Numbered from the stretch's first letter, positions 12,454-25,356 are shown. The stretch is DNA of 64,000 bases from Laburnicola sp. R22_1 (GCA_014281115.1 JACONQ010000004.1:1302001-1366000); one strand, 5' to 3'. Translations and numbers: made by a program. The notes: generated from the letters alone by a model not told the origin.

Positions 12454-12468
12454 GGCTGGGCTTATAAC
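12454..12468 (-). other. primer binding site, tRNA-Met anticodon-arm type
   Basis: Directly inside the 5' LTR, the plus strand reads GGCTGGGCTTATAAC. With one C-to-T reversed this is the GGGCTCATAAC anticodon arm of a tRNA-Met. Known: Drosophila copia is primed by a 5' half of initiator tRNA-Met cut in the anticodon loop. Inference: this element used the same half-tRNA priming. Confidence 0.65.
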
Positions 12469-12637
12469 TGTAAGTAGTTGGGTAGTATGTGTAGAAAGTG
12501 TATATCGTAGAAGTATCTGTGTTCAGATGTGTATATGCCTGTGTATCGTACATGGAGTGATCAGAGGCTCGTATATAGTAGGCGAGCTGACTCATGAGAC
12601 TAATGTCGTCATGTGACATAGCTCTAGGCTGCTTACA
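12469..12637 (-). repeat. 5' LTR of copia at 6997-12637
   Basis: 169 bp, same ends as the left copy apart from point changes such as AAGCAG to AAGTAG, a RIP-type C-to-T. It carries the element's own promoter by position; no TATA box can be assigned with confidence. Confidence 0.88.
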
Positions 12638-12642
12638 ATATA

Positions 12643-13493
12643 CTTTGTATAACGTGTTGTCCTCAATAGTAGCGAGGGAATTAGTTAGACTTTATAAAAA
12701 GGTTATAGCGGACAATTGGATAGGAATGTAGTGTAAACGGAGTGGGGTGACAAAGCGGACAAAGCGGAGCGACAAGTAAGTCCTTATCCTCTACTACGGC
12801 AGCTAAGAAAGCAAGGCACACTACGCTCTCTCATAGACGCAGCGTCCGCTATATGTCTTCCTATTCATGCGTCCCACTGCGCCTCCTAGACCCTCCCAGG
12901 TTGGTGGCGAGTGCGACGAGGATGCAGGCAGCTAAATGGAGACGCGGCGACGCCTCCTCCACCCACTTCGCCTTGCCATTACAAGGAACGGGCATGCAAG
13001 ACCAATACCCATCCTCCACAGCATCGCCAGCGCCAGCTACGCCTTTAGCTAGCAAGGGGAGATTTATGCGGAGTGCCAAATAGTGAAGCAACAAGCCACA
13101 GTTAAAGCCCCCCAGATCCTAAAGCGGCCCTGAATGCGGGCCTTTATAAGTTGTGTGGGCGCTTGGGATGCGCACGCCTTTAGTCATGCGTATATTGGCG
13201 CCGCCAGGATCGAGACTTAGATATCTCGTCCGCACTAGGGAGCGTATCAGCGGAACCACATGCTTAGGCCTCATTAACCCCTAAGGGTGGGTTGAGGGAT
13301 GTGGCGCTCAGTACCTTGATGGGTCCATACCCCGATGCACAATGGGACCCTTAAGGGCTTGGAGGCATCTGTAAAGTCTTGTTGCATGGCGCGGCTTATG
13401 GCAAGGCGCCGAACAGAGGAGGTGATATTAGGAGTTCGGCAGATAAGGAGTGGTCTTCGCGTCTGACGCTCCCCAGATCATCGCTCCCCTATT
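12643..13493. other. no supported gene
   Basis: Mixed-composition flank. Two opposite-strand frames at about 12853-13094 overlap exactly and neither has a recognisable domain. Confidence 0.4.
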
Positions 13494-14423
13494 ATGGCCC
13501 TTGTCCTTTGTATTGGCTTCCTTCTTTGCTTCGTTAGTAGACTTCTGCTAAGCGTTGTGCTCTTATTCTAGGATGCCTCCTAGCTTAGGAAGAATAGGCA
13601 CGCGCGCGTCTGGGAAAGAACCTTAGCTCTCCTCTTTAGTATCTGTTAAGCTGGCTTGTTAATAGCTAGCATAGTCGCTATTATGATTGCCTTCACTACA
13701 GACACTAAGCCTTATTAGCTTAAACTAGTTATCCTATTTGCCCTTCAGCTGTTCGTTGGCACGAATGTGAGCGTACTTCCTACTACTGATTGGTTCACGA
13801 GCTCATACTACAGGTAGCTCTCCTGGACACTTCGTGGCATCCGAAATTTGCGCAGGGCGATATGGCTAGTCTATGGTAGTATCGCGTGGACGGCACCTGG
13901 TATGGCCTTTTTTAGGTGGTACGAGACCTTCCCTCTCTCCTTGTCCATTCTTCTAATTGCAGGCAGGGACAACGTGGTGTACGAGTGTGCACTGCTCTCT
14001 CGCGTTGCCATAGCGTCTGTTGTGTTGTGCGCACAATGGCACGAGGCTCTACAAACCCACAGGGCCTCCGGACACCCCATTCCCAAACGTGTGCGTACGC
14101 TACTACAATTCGTCGTGGCCAACGCAGTGGCAGCGTCCTTTCAGATTCTCAGGGCGATTGTTCTGTACAGTCTAGCGCTTGCCAACGTGCGAATCCGCGA
14201 GATCCGCCAGGCTATTGTTCTGGTACGTCTTGACCCCTAAGATGACCTACTCTTACCTGGACAGGCTTGTATCCTCGCCCAAGTAGTAGCGTTGATAGCT
14301 ATTTGTGTGCATAGCCTCAAGCGTCACTTGTCTTATAATCGGGAGGAAGCTATACATCTACCCAGTCTAACTAGCCTACAACCCATCGTAAGCTCACAAG
14401 GGAGGACGACTCTGTCCAGCTAA
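13494..14423 (+). pseudogene. multi-pass membrane protein relic
   Basis: One frame runs from ATG at 13494 (MALVLCIGFLLCFVSRLLL) through 14222, then a probable 42-nt intron (14223-14264, GTACGT to ACAG), then continues to TAA at 14421. The spliced frame joins IVL to ACILAQVVALIAICVHS, completing a membrane helix, which supports the intron. Around seven hydrophobic segments can be seen. Several in-frame TAG/TAA codons lie in the first half, at places where CAG or CAA is likely, so the gene is dead. I do not recognise the family. It sits between two transposon blocks with no visible partner gene. Confidence 0.5.
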
Positions 14424-15924
14424 CTACAAATCAACGCGACGTAACAGGTCGTCCTAGCGTGGGCCTTCCATAGAAAGGGCTAGTAGTTACCGTCAAACCT
14501 AATATACTCCTACGTTCCGTCCACAGCTTTCCTGCGACCTTGTGCTAGGTTCCAGAAGCGCTAATCAGAAGCGGAACAGCCCACTCCCTCATAGCTTAGT
14601 AGTACTCGCCACTATCGTAGCACCTCCAAGCACCAACAGTGTAGACACCACTGTAGAATAGCGTCCGGGCATATCCTTCATACCACGCTAGGATGCCCCT
14701 TTCTGTGCCGTGTCCTGCGGACGGTTGACAGCCATGTCTTTCCCCAAAGATGGCTTCGGCGGCTGCCCTCCTTTTGTGATAGCTTCTCACACCTTCGCTA
14801 CTTTAAGTGGAAGCATTAGGTCAGAGGCATCGAGCTTGCAGGAAACAGCGCCCCATCTTCATAGGAAGCCGGTCAGCCCATCAGTGTTTCGATCGTGCAA
14901 GGCAGACTAAAACCCGTTGTCTTCTCTAGGTGTACGTCACGGCTGTGCCTCCCCTTCCGGCGGCAACGTAGTTTCTAATGGGTTTAGAGACACCACTAGC
15001 CTTACTTTCTAGCTGTGTTCTGTCTGCCTCGCAGCAACAGAGTTCCCAATAGATTAGGATAGCATGGCGGCTTAACATCGTGTGACTATTGCCGCTATAA
15101 CATGCACACCGCCACCAATGGAGAAGGCGGTTCAGAACCTTGGATGCATAGGCAAGACATTGCCTACAGCTGCTTATGTCGCAATCTTCATGCGTAACAA
15201 GATAAGGTGGGCTGGTTATTGCAGACATGCTCATTATAGTTAGTAGAGGCACAACACTAAATGCGGGTCCTAGAGCTCCTTCCACAGTGCCTTTTCGCTT
15301 AGAGTTAGTCGCCATAAACAGCATAAATCCAAGATGTTTCAAAAACGATCAGTCGAGCATTAAGGCGAGCACAGATAGGGCGGGATCAAACTTTGGTGTC
15401 GTAGGCAGGGGAGCTAGGAGGGGCGGAGAAATCCCAAAAAGGAGGCGGATAGGGGGCTTTGGGTCGTCTCCACCAATACTCTTACATCTCCTAGGCAGGT
15501 CATTGCCGCAAATTATAGTAGTAACAGATAATAAGGGGCGGGCATGCGTTGTGATACGACCTCCTAAGCCAGTTAATTAGAACGAACTTGCCGCTCTTTA
15601 TGCGTACAGGTCATGCGACCCACTGCCTGCGAATCGCCACTAGGGTAGTCTCAGAATCCTAGCATTGGGACGTAGGCCAGCATTCCCAGCGGCAAGGGAT
15701 GATGTATATAAGGCCTTCGCGAGTTCGTCCTGCTCCAAGTCTATACTACCATACGTACTCCTACCTTTGGCTTCATGAGCTGTTCTTCTATCCACCATTA
15801 AGGGTTCCACGTTCCCAACTCTGACGACGCTACACTGTGAGCAGGCCAACAAGATAGACCAGGTATATTAGCAGAGTTCATTCACAACGCTTTGTATAGA
15901 TGCTAAAGAAAGGTCTAGACTATA
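14424..15924. other. no recognised gene
   Basis: GC is closer to host DNA than in the RIP blocks, so ancient coding sequence is possible. A 138-codon minus frame (14926-15342) and a 117-codon plus frame (15227-15580) lack family motifs, and I see no domain in either. Confidence 0.4.
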
Positions 15925-16810
15925 GACATATTGAGCCCCAACTCTCTCCTAGATTCCAAAGGAGACGACGATTCGAGCTTTAGGGAGACATCGCCCAAAG
16001 ATAGCACCATAGAGACACAAGCAGCAAATGCCCTGTGCACAATAGGGGTTGTCAATGTGAGATAAGCCGATGAACATACTAGCCAGACTATGGCGCCATG
16101 CCTTCCGGAGCATCCTGTGGCGTTCACTGCTTCGCAGACAGGAGCAGAAGAGCCTGCGCTGTTGGAAGCAAGCCGTACAGAAGCCAGTCATGCCATGGCT
16201 TCGACCTTAGCGCATAAGATGTCCGAACCAAGTTATGCAGAAGCCATAATCATCTCAACCTCTAAGAAGGAGCACGAATCAAGAGATGACAATTAACCAC
16301 AGACAGCAGAGGAGTCTCTTTAGCTCGCAAAGTCCCCTCACTAAGTTGTATCCACGACCGAGACGAAAGAACCAACAAACGCTTAGGAAACTAGCACCCA
16401 GGCTGTGACGCGTGATCTTGGTCTCCGCGTCGATAGTCCGCCTATTAAAGACAACAGATCGATGGCTGGTAATCGTGATTGTTATGTTGCCTTCGCGGGT
16501 TCGAGCGAGTGCCGTGCGGACATGGGAACGACCTCAGCGGTACCATACACGGCTTCACGCCACCGAGAAGCAAGCCGTGGCAGACGAAGTGTAACATAGG
16601 GAAGTTTAGGTACCTCGTTTGCCTCCTTTGGGCAGAAATGTTGCTAACAGATGGATCAGACCTGCCCATATCAATCCATGGCGAGGAACTCTCTGAATCA
16701 ATTATTATTGATAATAATAGAGGCGAACCCATCATAATCGACAGTTCTGATGACGGAATGGACATGGATAACGATTCCCAAGAACACAAGAGTATCGCTT
16801 CGGAAGTCTA
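15925..16810 (+). other. low-complexity reading frames upstream of dynamin-like relic
   Basis: From 15925 a plus frame rich in Ser, Glu, Ala and Thr (FRETSPKDSTIETQAANAL, EEPALLEASRTEASHAMAS) continues with a few stops. In another frame at 16660-16811 an acidic segment reads GEPIIIDSSDDGMDMDN. Acidic, disordered stretches of this sort occur in fungal dynamin-like proteins before the stalk, so this may be their decayed linker. The link is inference. Confidence 0.3.
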
Positions 16811-16815
16811 AAAAA

Positions 16816-17603
16816 ATCTTTCTTTGGCTCAAGAAGGAATACCGCAAGTCGAGGGGATTCGAATTAGGAACTTTTAATGCATCCCTCGTAAGCGTTACCA
16901 TAAAGCAGCAGGCCGCTAAATGGCGCGACCTCGCCTTAGGGTATATTAGTGATATTATATCATTGGTGCACTCTTTCATCCTAGCCGTCTTAGATCATAT
17001 CACGCCAAAGATCGCGTACGGAATAGAATCAGAACTCATCTCTTAGATAATATAGCCAAGATGTATCAGATTGCATTGTCTCAGACAGAATTCCTTCTTT
17101 CTATTAAGCTAGACGGAACACCTGCTACATACAATCACTATTTCAACAAAACTCTTAAGAAACTGTAGGCATTCCTCTGTTTTAATTTAATACAGAACAC
17201 TCATCTATATTCTAGCCGCTAGCAGCGCCTTCGCTCACTTTTGCAAGATTGCGTAATTACGCACCACTAACTTAGTGAGGTGGCTCGCCTGAATGATATT
17301 GTTTAAGGGCATTCATTAAGTAATGAAGATTATACTGTTCTTGAAATTCACGACATCCTTAGCTCATATTATAAAGTCGCACGGAAGCGCTTTGTAGATT
17401 GTGTGCGCATGCAGGTTGCGGACACCCTGCTGGTTACGGGCTTAAAGACACTGTTGACGCTTTTTTTGGCAAAGTTTGTAACGAACATGACCTGTGAAGT
17501 ATTAGAGGATGTTGCAGGGGAAAATGCTATCGTGAAACGTTGTTGGAATAATCTGGAGAGGAGGATTATACGACTTTGGGAAGGTAAAACAATTATTAGA
17601 TAA
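16816..17603 (+). pseudogene. dynamin-like GTPase, stalk and GED relic (GTPase domain missing)
   Basis: Seen: SRGFELGTFNASLVSVTIKQ followed by WRDLALGYISDIISLVHSFI, then (after a frame change near 17046) QTEFLLSIKLDGTPATYNHYF and DCVRMQVADTLLVTG, ending with EVLEDVAGENAIVKR and a run of basic residues before TAA. Known: the order and motifs match the middle/stalk and GTPase effector domain of fungal dynamin superfamily proteins, which assemble on membranes for fission or remodelling. No GxxxxGKS GTPase motif is present upstream. Internal TAG/TAA codons and at least one frameshift show it is a fragment. The family assignment is fairly sure; its original full length is unknown. Confidence 0.7.
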
Positions 17604-18387
17604 AAGTGTCATTTCGTATTCTTGGGTCAGAGAGCTACAATCTCAATTTCACACGGCTTAATATCATATTAGGCAGTTTTCTTTCTTTCCAAAACTACTT
17701 TCTCATCCTAGATTTGAAAATCGTGAAAGGAATCCTACTTTTCAGTCATTTTTAAGCGACGAACGGATATCCACTGGCGCTCTATTGTTCGTGGCAAGAG
17801 CGTCTATTAATACTTTATACAAAGCAATATTTCGCTTAGCAGATATAACAGGTCTGACGTGAACATTGTCTATGTCAGCCAGGGTTTACCATACTTTTAA
17901 GCTTCATTTTGCAGACATAGAAGTATGTTCTAGAAACTTATTTGTAAGCAGGATCCAGCGGTAACAGGTACTTCGGCGATACACGATCTTGCCACCGCTA
18001 GTAGGGAGGATGGCCGAACCGCCCTGGCCACAGGGTTGTGAAGGTCTATTTTTGAGAGGAAAATAGAGGAAGTTGGGAATATGCGTTGGAACGCCAGCTG
18101 TGTGGGGAGCTGCGTTTGGCGGTGGCCTACATTTGTCTCGGCGGGCCACACGCTAGCTGACTCAGCAATCGCGTCCCACCGTACGTGAGCGATCAGAAGT
18201 GAAGGAAAGAGTGTCTGAGGGAAATATACCCCTCTCTTAACACTACAAATACGCTATTAGGTGGTGTGTCACTAAACACATCATGGTTGAAGTGGATAAA
18301 AGAAGATCACCAGCTCTTAGACGTAGAAGTGTTGCTGGGCCAGCGCTGGGCAGCCTCCCTTGTGTTGCCGAAGAACGCCACTCCCTA
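17604..18387. other. no supported gene
   Basis: Short frames only. Two minus frames at about 17904-18151 overlap in different phases and have no motif. The region ends at the TA target (18386-18387) of the next pogo element. Confidence 0.4.
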
Positions 18388-20507
18388 CCGTGCCTTGGCA
18401 GTCGGTGCGCCGCGTCACCAAAACGCGCCACCCCCCATGCAACACCCCAACTTCAACGCGCGGCATCTCCACCAATATGGACCCAATCGAGGCCGCGATA
18501 GCAGCAATCGAATCGCGGAGACCAGGAGAAACTTTTTCGTATAGAGAAATTGCGAAAAAGTTTGGTGTTGTACGATCTACTTTGACGCGCCGGCACCAAC
18601 GCGCTACATACGCGCAGCAAGATCCTCGCAGAAACCAACAAAATCTCAGCCAACAACAAAAGGAGCTCCTACAGTATATAAGACGCCTTACTGAGCGTGG
18701 TCTTCCTCCTACACGTTAAATGATACAAAACTTCGCGATATCTATTGCCAAAAAGGACGTCAGCATATCATGGGTTGATCGCTTTGTCAGGCGCAACAGC
18801 GAAGACTTGATATTAAGATGGACAACTGGAATCGATAGCAATCGCCACAACGCTGATTCAGGGGCAAAATATAGGCTCTACTTTGAGCTTCTACACGAGA
18901 AAATTACGAAGTATGGCGTAGAGCCTCAGCATACGTACAATATGGACGAAAAAGGCTTCCTACTTGGTATCACAGGCAGGTCAAAGAGGATCTTCGATAG
19001 GCCTCTATATGAGAGTCGCCAAGTGAGGCAATCTATCCAGGACGGCAGCCATGAGTGGATCTCGCTCATCGCATGTATATGCGCTAATGGATCTACTGTT
19101 AATCCATCACTAATCTATTAATCTGACGCTGAGACTCTACAATCAAGCTGGGTTAAGGAAATCAACGTCAACTCTCAGAGTCTTTATCACCTCATCAACC
19201 TCTGGATGGTTAAACAACAATATAGGCCTTTAATGGCTTAAACAGGTGTTTGATCGCTGTACAAAGGAGAAGGCTCAACGGCAATGGCGACTCCTAGTCT
19301 TTAATGGGCATGGATCTCACGTTACTATGGATTTTATCAACTACTGTGATCAGAACAAGATCCTCCTTGCGATATTTCCCCCTTATGCTACCCATACGCT
19401 GCAGCCTCTAGACGTCTGCGTGTTCAAGTCTCTCTCTGCCGCCTACTCCAACAAGCTCTCCGCATATCTATATAGGAGTCAGGGGCTATCAACAATCGCC
19501 AAAAGCGACTTCTTTACGCTATTCTGGAGGGCCTGGACGACATCAGTTACGCTGCAATTAATCACCAAAGCTTTTGAGTGTACAGGTATCTGGCCGCCAG
19601 ATCCTACGCCTATCCTCAGTCGATTTGACAGAGATAAGTCTCCAGAGCAGAGATCGCGCGAGAGCTCTACGTTAGTACTCAGCGCGTCAGATTGGCGCAA
19701 AATTGATCGGCTTTTAAAGGTTGTTATTAATACAGGGGGCACTAATGAGGCCAAGAAGCTGAGTCGCACTGTACACTCAATCTCTGTACAAAAGCAGCTC
19801 CTAGAGCATAAAAATTAAGGCCTACGAGAGACTCTCAAAAACCAGAAACAGCGTCAAATAAAGGGCAGGACTCTGCCTCTTAAGCAACCAGATGAGTGGC
19901 ATGGAGGAGCTGTTTTCTGGTCACCTGCCCGCGTACAGAGGGCGCGCGACTCTCTCAGCCAACAAGAGGCTGAAAAACAACAATTAGAACTCCAAAAAAG
20001 TCAGCAAAGAGAGATCCAGATAGCTAATAGGCAGCTTAAAGCTCGTCTACTACAGGAGAAGCGTGTTGCGCGGGCAGCAGCTCAAGATGCGCGCGCCAAG
20101 GAGAAGGCTGATCAGGCTACTGAGCGACGCCTCCGTCAACAGGCTCGTACGGCGCAACAACAACTTCAGAGACGTCTCAAATTAGCCAGAAAGGGCAATA
20201 CAAAGGCTTCTAAGTCTACTACTAGGCTTATTAAGAAGAAGAAGCCTGCGCCAGCACCTGTGCGCATTGATGAAGCTGCATCTGCTCCACCAACGCCCTC
20301 ATCGCGCAGAGGCCGAATTATCAGAACACCAAGTAGATATCTATAATCTGAGTAGCTAGCAATCATCTACAGACGTAGGAGACCTTAACCCCAAAAAATC
20401 TCGCGATAAAAGCTTTTGTATAGAGCTCTACAGCCTCATGTTGGGCGGCGCGCTCATGCTAGGGTGGCGCGTTTTGGTGACGCGGCGCACCGACTGCCAA
20501 GGCACGG
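18388..20507 (+). mobile_element. pogo/Fot1-type DNA transposon, copy 3 (little decayed)
   Basis: Inverted repeats of about 45 bp start CCGTGCCTTGGCAGTCGG and end with its reverse complement. The TA duplications are at 18386-18387 and 20508-20509. Full length at 2,120 bp. Only a handful of lesions affect the transposase, so it is one of the younger or less RIP-exposed elements here. Confidence 0.92.
18477..20346 (+). pseudogene. pogo/Fot1 transposase, copy 3
   Basis: Starts MDPIEAAIAAIESRRPGETF. Helix-turn-helix at FSYREIAKKFGVVRSTLTRR, second DNA-binding domain ending GLPPTR before a TAA at 18717, DDE core, then a long Gln/Lys/Arg-rich tail (EKRVARAAAQDARAKEKAD) ending TPSRYL. Lesions: GAA-to-TAA at 18717, a CAA-to-TAA after NPSLIY near 19121, a one-base frameshift near 19170, a TAA in GLxWLKQVF, and a TAA after LLEHKN near 19818. 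The second catalytic aspartate is changed to Asn (LVFNGHGSH) in a TTTGAT-to-TTTAAT context, the TpG-to-TpA change typical of RIP. First (YNMDEKGF) and third (QPLDVCVF) aspartates remain. Confidence 0.88.
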
Positions 20508-20655
20508 TATCTGGATGGATTATACGGAACATAGTACACGTGATGATCAACCAATTGGTGCGCCCCGGCTTTAACGTGCATCAGTGCCAAGTCGTACAAC
20601 AACAAGCACCCCGGCGTTAAATAATATGCATCCACCAACTCTCATACCCATAACA

Positions 20656-22153
20656 ATGGTCTCAGGAAGTCCTTGTATACCTCAGTACGATCGCATCAGC
20701 GCGTGGGTTGCTTCTGCGCCTGAATTCTGTCTCCTGCTCACTCCTCCACCTGACGACGACTTGAAGCCGCGTCCTCCTCCCTTGAAGCGGAAGCGCGCCA
20801 TGTCCCTCCCCGCGAAAACGCCCGCCTCCAGCTCATATCGCAGCGACAGCCTGAAGCGGCGAAGGACTGACGATACCAATGACGTTTAGCCTGAACAAAG
20901 CGCGTCGCAGCTTGGAAGCGAAACTCCACTGGCTTTGAACTAAAGGAATACATTTAGCCCTCCCGCTAGTCGTGTTTCCTCAAGTCCGAAACGTTCATCG
21001 AGCCCGACGCGCGAGACGCCAATTATACTAAGAAGTGCATACCCGCTGGTGCTAGTAGAGAGCCTTAATGGCCTAAAGGAGGCACCACTGGAGCATGCTG
21101 AACGACTTGGTGACCGGCTTGCTAGGGGCATAGACTTTGGCTTTATTCCTTAGGGCTTGCAGGTACGTATATGCAATTGACTTAATTTTCGTAAGTCTGA
21201 TTCTCATGTGTCTAGCATGTCATCAAGAACGATCCCGAAGTGGGCCACCAAACCACCAAACCAGCCGACTTCGACCGTAATGACACGCGCTCCGCTGAGG
21301 AGCTGTCGACCATATGGAACGAAGCCAAGAAGATCTTTCTCAATGCGCGCGATTGCAAAGATGGCGGCCAAGATGAGAATGCGTGGTGCGATGATGTGGT
21401 GCGACCTCTGGTTCATTTGGCAATGGAATTGTACAGTAATGATAGATGGTGGTTCCAGAGTGTGTATGTGCGCCGTTCTCTAATTCCTTTAACACATAGC
21501 TAACTTACCATATGTCTAGTCAATCGCAGTTCATTAATCCTCTCTACCTCTTCACGATCGCCGCCCCCTCTCTAAGCGACTCTGGACGCCGCAAACTCAT
21601 AGACCGCAAAACCGACTACGTCCTCTTATACTTGCATCGCCACTCTAATATCTTAGCCCTCTACAGAAGACTGGACGCTGTAAATAATAGAGAAATTGGA
21701 CATACTCTTAATACATTCACAAAGCGGAGCGCCCTCTTTTCTGGCTTTGAGGTCAAACCCGCATCCAGAGACCATACAGAGGTGGAGCTCCAGATAAGTA
21801 TATAGATCGCTGCATCCTTGCATAAAAAGTAGAAGCTTGTATAAATTACGCAAACTCTATTCAAACCAACAACAATAGTCGAGCCTGCGCTTACTATTGT
21901 CGGATACGAGCATTCTGTCTACTACGCGTATTCGTGTGAGGATCTAGTGTTGGGGAGGAGTGGCGTGCATGTTCTGGGCCCAGATCTGGATTAGTTTAAG
22001 AGGCTAAGTACAGATTCCATACGTGGAATTTTTCGGTTGCTTAAGTTATATGGGAATTTACTAATGTATGGAATAGACAAGAGAGAGGATGGGTATTAGG
22101 GAGGGTTCTTAAGACCTGTTCTAGATAAGCTAGCTAGCGCCTCGAAAGATTAG
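20656..22153 (+). pseudogene. PD-(D/E)XK nuclease-like protein relic
   Basis: Seen: a Ser/Pro/Arg-rich N-terminus (RISAWVASAPEFC, KRKRAMSLPAKT, SSSPKRSSSPTRETP), then ESLNGLKEAPLEHAE, an intron at 21163-21215 (GTACGT..TCTAG), then SAEELSTIWNEAKKIFLNA and WCDDVVRPLVHLAMELY, a second intron at 21464-21519 (GTATGT..GCTAAC..TAG), then IDRKTDYVLLYLHRH, FTKRSALFSGFEVKPAS and a C-terminal block ending LDKLASASKD. Known: this matches the large fungal PD-(D/E)XK nuclease-like domain family; the Asp of KTDYVL and the Glu/Lys of FEVKPAS fit the D..ExK core. Both introns keep phase. Stops near 20887, 20941, 21151 and 21804, with others later, make it a pseudogene. The start is uncertain (ATG at 20626 is also possible). 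The biochemical role of the family is unproven. Confidence 0.72.
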
Positions 22154-24029
22154 CACTAATGAATCCTTAGCATTTGTCTACGCCTGTTTTGAGCACTCAC
22201 CACACCTAACTTTATTAACACCAAAGACTTTTTGGAGGGAAACATCGTTATAATATACAAGCGGAATAGCATTGCCTAAACTAAGCTAGCCAAGGGTTCC
22301 ATTTTGGTACCCGCAGTGAGTCCCATTCGAGAAAACCTAGTCAGATCCGCTAATAATATCACCTGCTTGTGGCTGGAGGAAACCGTGCTTAAAACGCCTT
22401 AGCGCCGCCGCCCTGGCTGGCAACAACGGCCACTTTCAAAAGACCTTTATCATGCCGAAAATTCGAGCGCCTCCTTAACAAGTTAAGGAGGCAATAGTGT
22501 GTAGATATGTCTAAAGAGAAGAGTGCTGTATGCAGCTCTGGATAGTGTAGGGTCTTGCCGTGCATGGCCACCACCACAGCTCTGCTGATAGTCATCCCTC
22601 ACGAATATTAACGATCCAAATTCCTCATGACCGTCGGAGGTCGTACTGAAGCACCTCTCCACGGCCCTTACGATTGCAGTGCTCGTGTAAGGAGCCGCTG
22701 GTTGTTTAACCGTACGACAGCTGTATCACCAAAGGCATGCAGAGCCTTTCCGCCCTTCGTATGCGCTTGCAACGACGGCGTTTTTGCCAGTAGCGCTTGG
22801 TTGAACCTACTTGCCAAAGCGTCCGCTGCACTCTATCTTATCTTATATCTTTCCCATCACATCGTATTCCCCTCTAACAAGACAAGCCAAGACTAGAGCT
22901 CGCTGCGGCTTAGTCTAGAAATTGGCGCTGTTGGACCCGAGAAGCATGGGGACGTGGTGGGTCTAATTAGGTCTTTTGTTCGGTCAGCGGAGAGAACAAC
23001 AGCGGGGGTTGGAGCTGGAGGGCATCATGGGTATCGCTGATCTTCCCTATGACCCCGCAGCACACGTACACCCTATGCCTCCGCGTGCAAGACTACCCAG
23101 CGCTCGAGGAAGGCCGCAGCTAGAAGACGGACTAGTTTAACGACAAAATGGAGCCAATTACTAAATGCATAGCTCGCACTATGCACCAGCAACTGTTAAC
23201 ATGACTACCCAGCAGGCTAAAGGTATCGTTTTAGTCTCAGTCAAGTAGATGGGTCGAACTGGTAACATATGCGCTTTGCCCAGGTATAAGATTCAACACG
23301 CTGGTGCTTCTCGTGGATAGGGTTACGCCGTGCGGTGGCCATGGGCGCAGCTGGCGAGCTTACGCTCCAGTGGGCGGATATTTTCGAGATGTGCGTCGCG
23401 AGGGGTGATAGGTTTGTCGCAGGATATTAATGTTTTCGTGTGAATATGGCGATAGTGGGCGTTTGATCGCTCCAAACTAGACTACAGGCTATTCTTAAGG
23501 GTAATATCTATTGAAAGTTCCTTAAGGCTCGCGCGATTGTCCACAACTGTCTTACTAAGCCCCTACTCAAGCTATTGCATAATACTGTTATTAGTCTTTC
23601 TTGTGCAATATGTAGTAGCGCACCTTTACTATGCTAGGCGACTGGCCTGGGAAGCGTTTATATATCTCCTTCTACCCCATCTTCTGCTTATCTATCTGGG
23701 GACGATATAGTAGCTGTGGCTAGGATGACGTTACTTGTCGCGATGCCCTTGTCCTCCAGCCCCATCGCCCAGGAGTTCGTGATAGACTGTGCCTCTTCCC
23801 CTTGGGTAGACGATTGCTGTAAGTTATTTAATATTAGAAAGGTAATATCTTACTCTATTTGTCCTAGCGGGAGCAAGGGAATAACTTTTGAGCTCCGGTT
23901 ATTCCCGCTATACCTTAATAAGGTGGAAAGTTCCGGCACCTCCGCCCGGCGGCATATCCTATAATTAAAACTAAATAAGGCGTATAGTCTGGATATGGCG
24001 AGGCGTAACTTAATTTAGTTTCTATAAAA
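22154..24029. other. no clearly supported gene
   Basis: Contains short frames only. Around 22200-22400 a plus frame reads INTKDFLEGNIVIIYKRNS with later stops, and around 23716-23964 a frame reads EFVIDCASSPWVDDCCKLF, faintly like an aspartic-protease segment of an LTR element. Neither is enough for a call. Confidence 0.35.
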
Positions 24030-24345
24030 TATTTTTATTTAAATAAACATTTTACTTATAGAAACATTTTATTTATATAAACATTTTAACGTTATTTATA
24101 TAAACATTTTATTTTCATAAACATTTTATTTATATAAACATTTTATTTATATAAACATTTTATTCATATAAACATTTTATTTATATTAACATTTTATTTA
24201 TATAAACATTTTATTTACATAAATATTTTATTTATATAAACATTTTATTTATATAAACATTTTATTTACATAAATATTTTATTTACATAAACATTTTATT
24301 TATATAAACATTTTATTTACATAAATATTTTATTTATAAAAAGTT
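24030..24345. repeat. 17-bp AT-rich minisatellite
   Basis: About eighteen imperfect head-to-tail copies of ATAAACATTTTATTTAT. Variants change one or two bases (for example ATAAATATTTTATTTAC). There are no spacers, so it is a tandem repeat and not a CRISPR-type array. Confidence 0.9.
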
Positions 24346-25124
<779 letters not shown>

Positions 25125-25356
25125 TTAATAGAGACCCCACTCAATATTCACATACGTGCCAGCTGTTATTCCAGAGCAAGACATAACGCCCTTCGCACTA
25201 ACCTAACTATTACTAGCAAAACGCTTAATGAATTTGTTAATAACATTAATAACGTCTTAGCCTCCCACCTTAAACTACACCGCGCCGCTAGTGCCGCCAG
25301 TGCGCTTGATGCCAAACGCGCACAAGCCAAACTTAAGAATCTCGTGGTGGCCTATA
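25125..25356 (-). pseudogene. chitinase part 4: C-terminus
   Basis: Continues from part 3 across the TA: GHHEILKFGLCAFGIKRTG, then FKVGG, a TAG-type loss of Q, DVINVINKFIKRF, and a final segment SCSGITAGTYVNIEWGLY before TAA at 25125-25127. The CAFG..K and VGGxDVIxxIN patterns and a C-terminal xWGLY are familiar from the ends of these chitinases. This confirms that the gene extends beyond all three insertions. Confidence 0.85.

Larger units (their letters stand above)
6997..12637 (-). mobile_element. Ty1/copia LTR retrotransposon, RIP-degraded (minus orientation)
   Basis: Bounded by 169-bp direct LTRs with TGTAAGCAG...CTGCTTACA ends and a 5-bp target duplication ATATA (6992-6996 and 12638-12642). 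Minus orientation is shown by the primer binding site inside the right LTR, a G-rich polypurine tract (CCTAAAGGGGGTG on the minus strand) inside the left LTR, and gag lying to the right of pol. Internal DNA is AT-rich with many CAG-to-TAG changes. The two LTRs differ at several positions, mostly C/T or G/A. Confidence 0.9.

Noticed and set aside
24030..24345. Regular short repeats resembling a CRISPR array
   Set aside because: The units are contiguous without spacers, and the host is a eukaryote.
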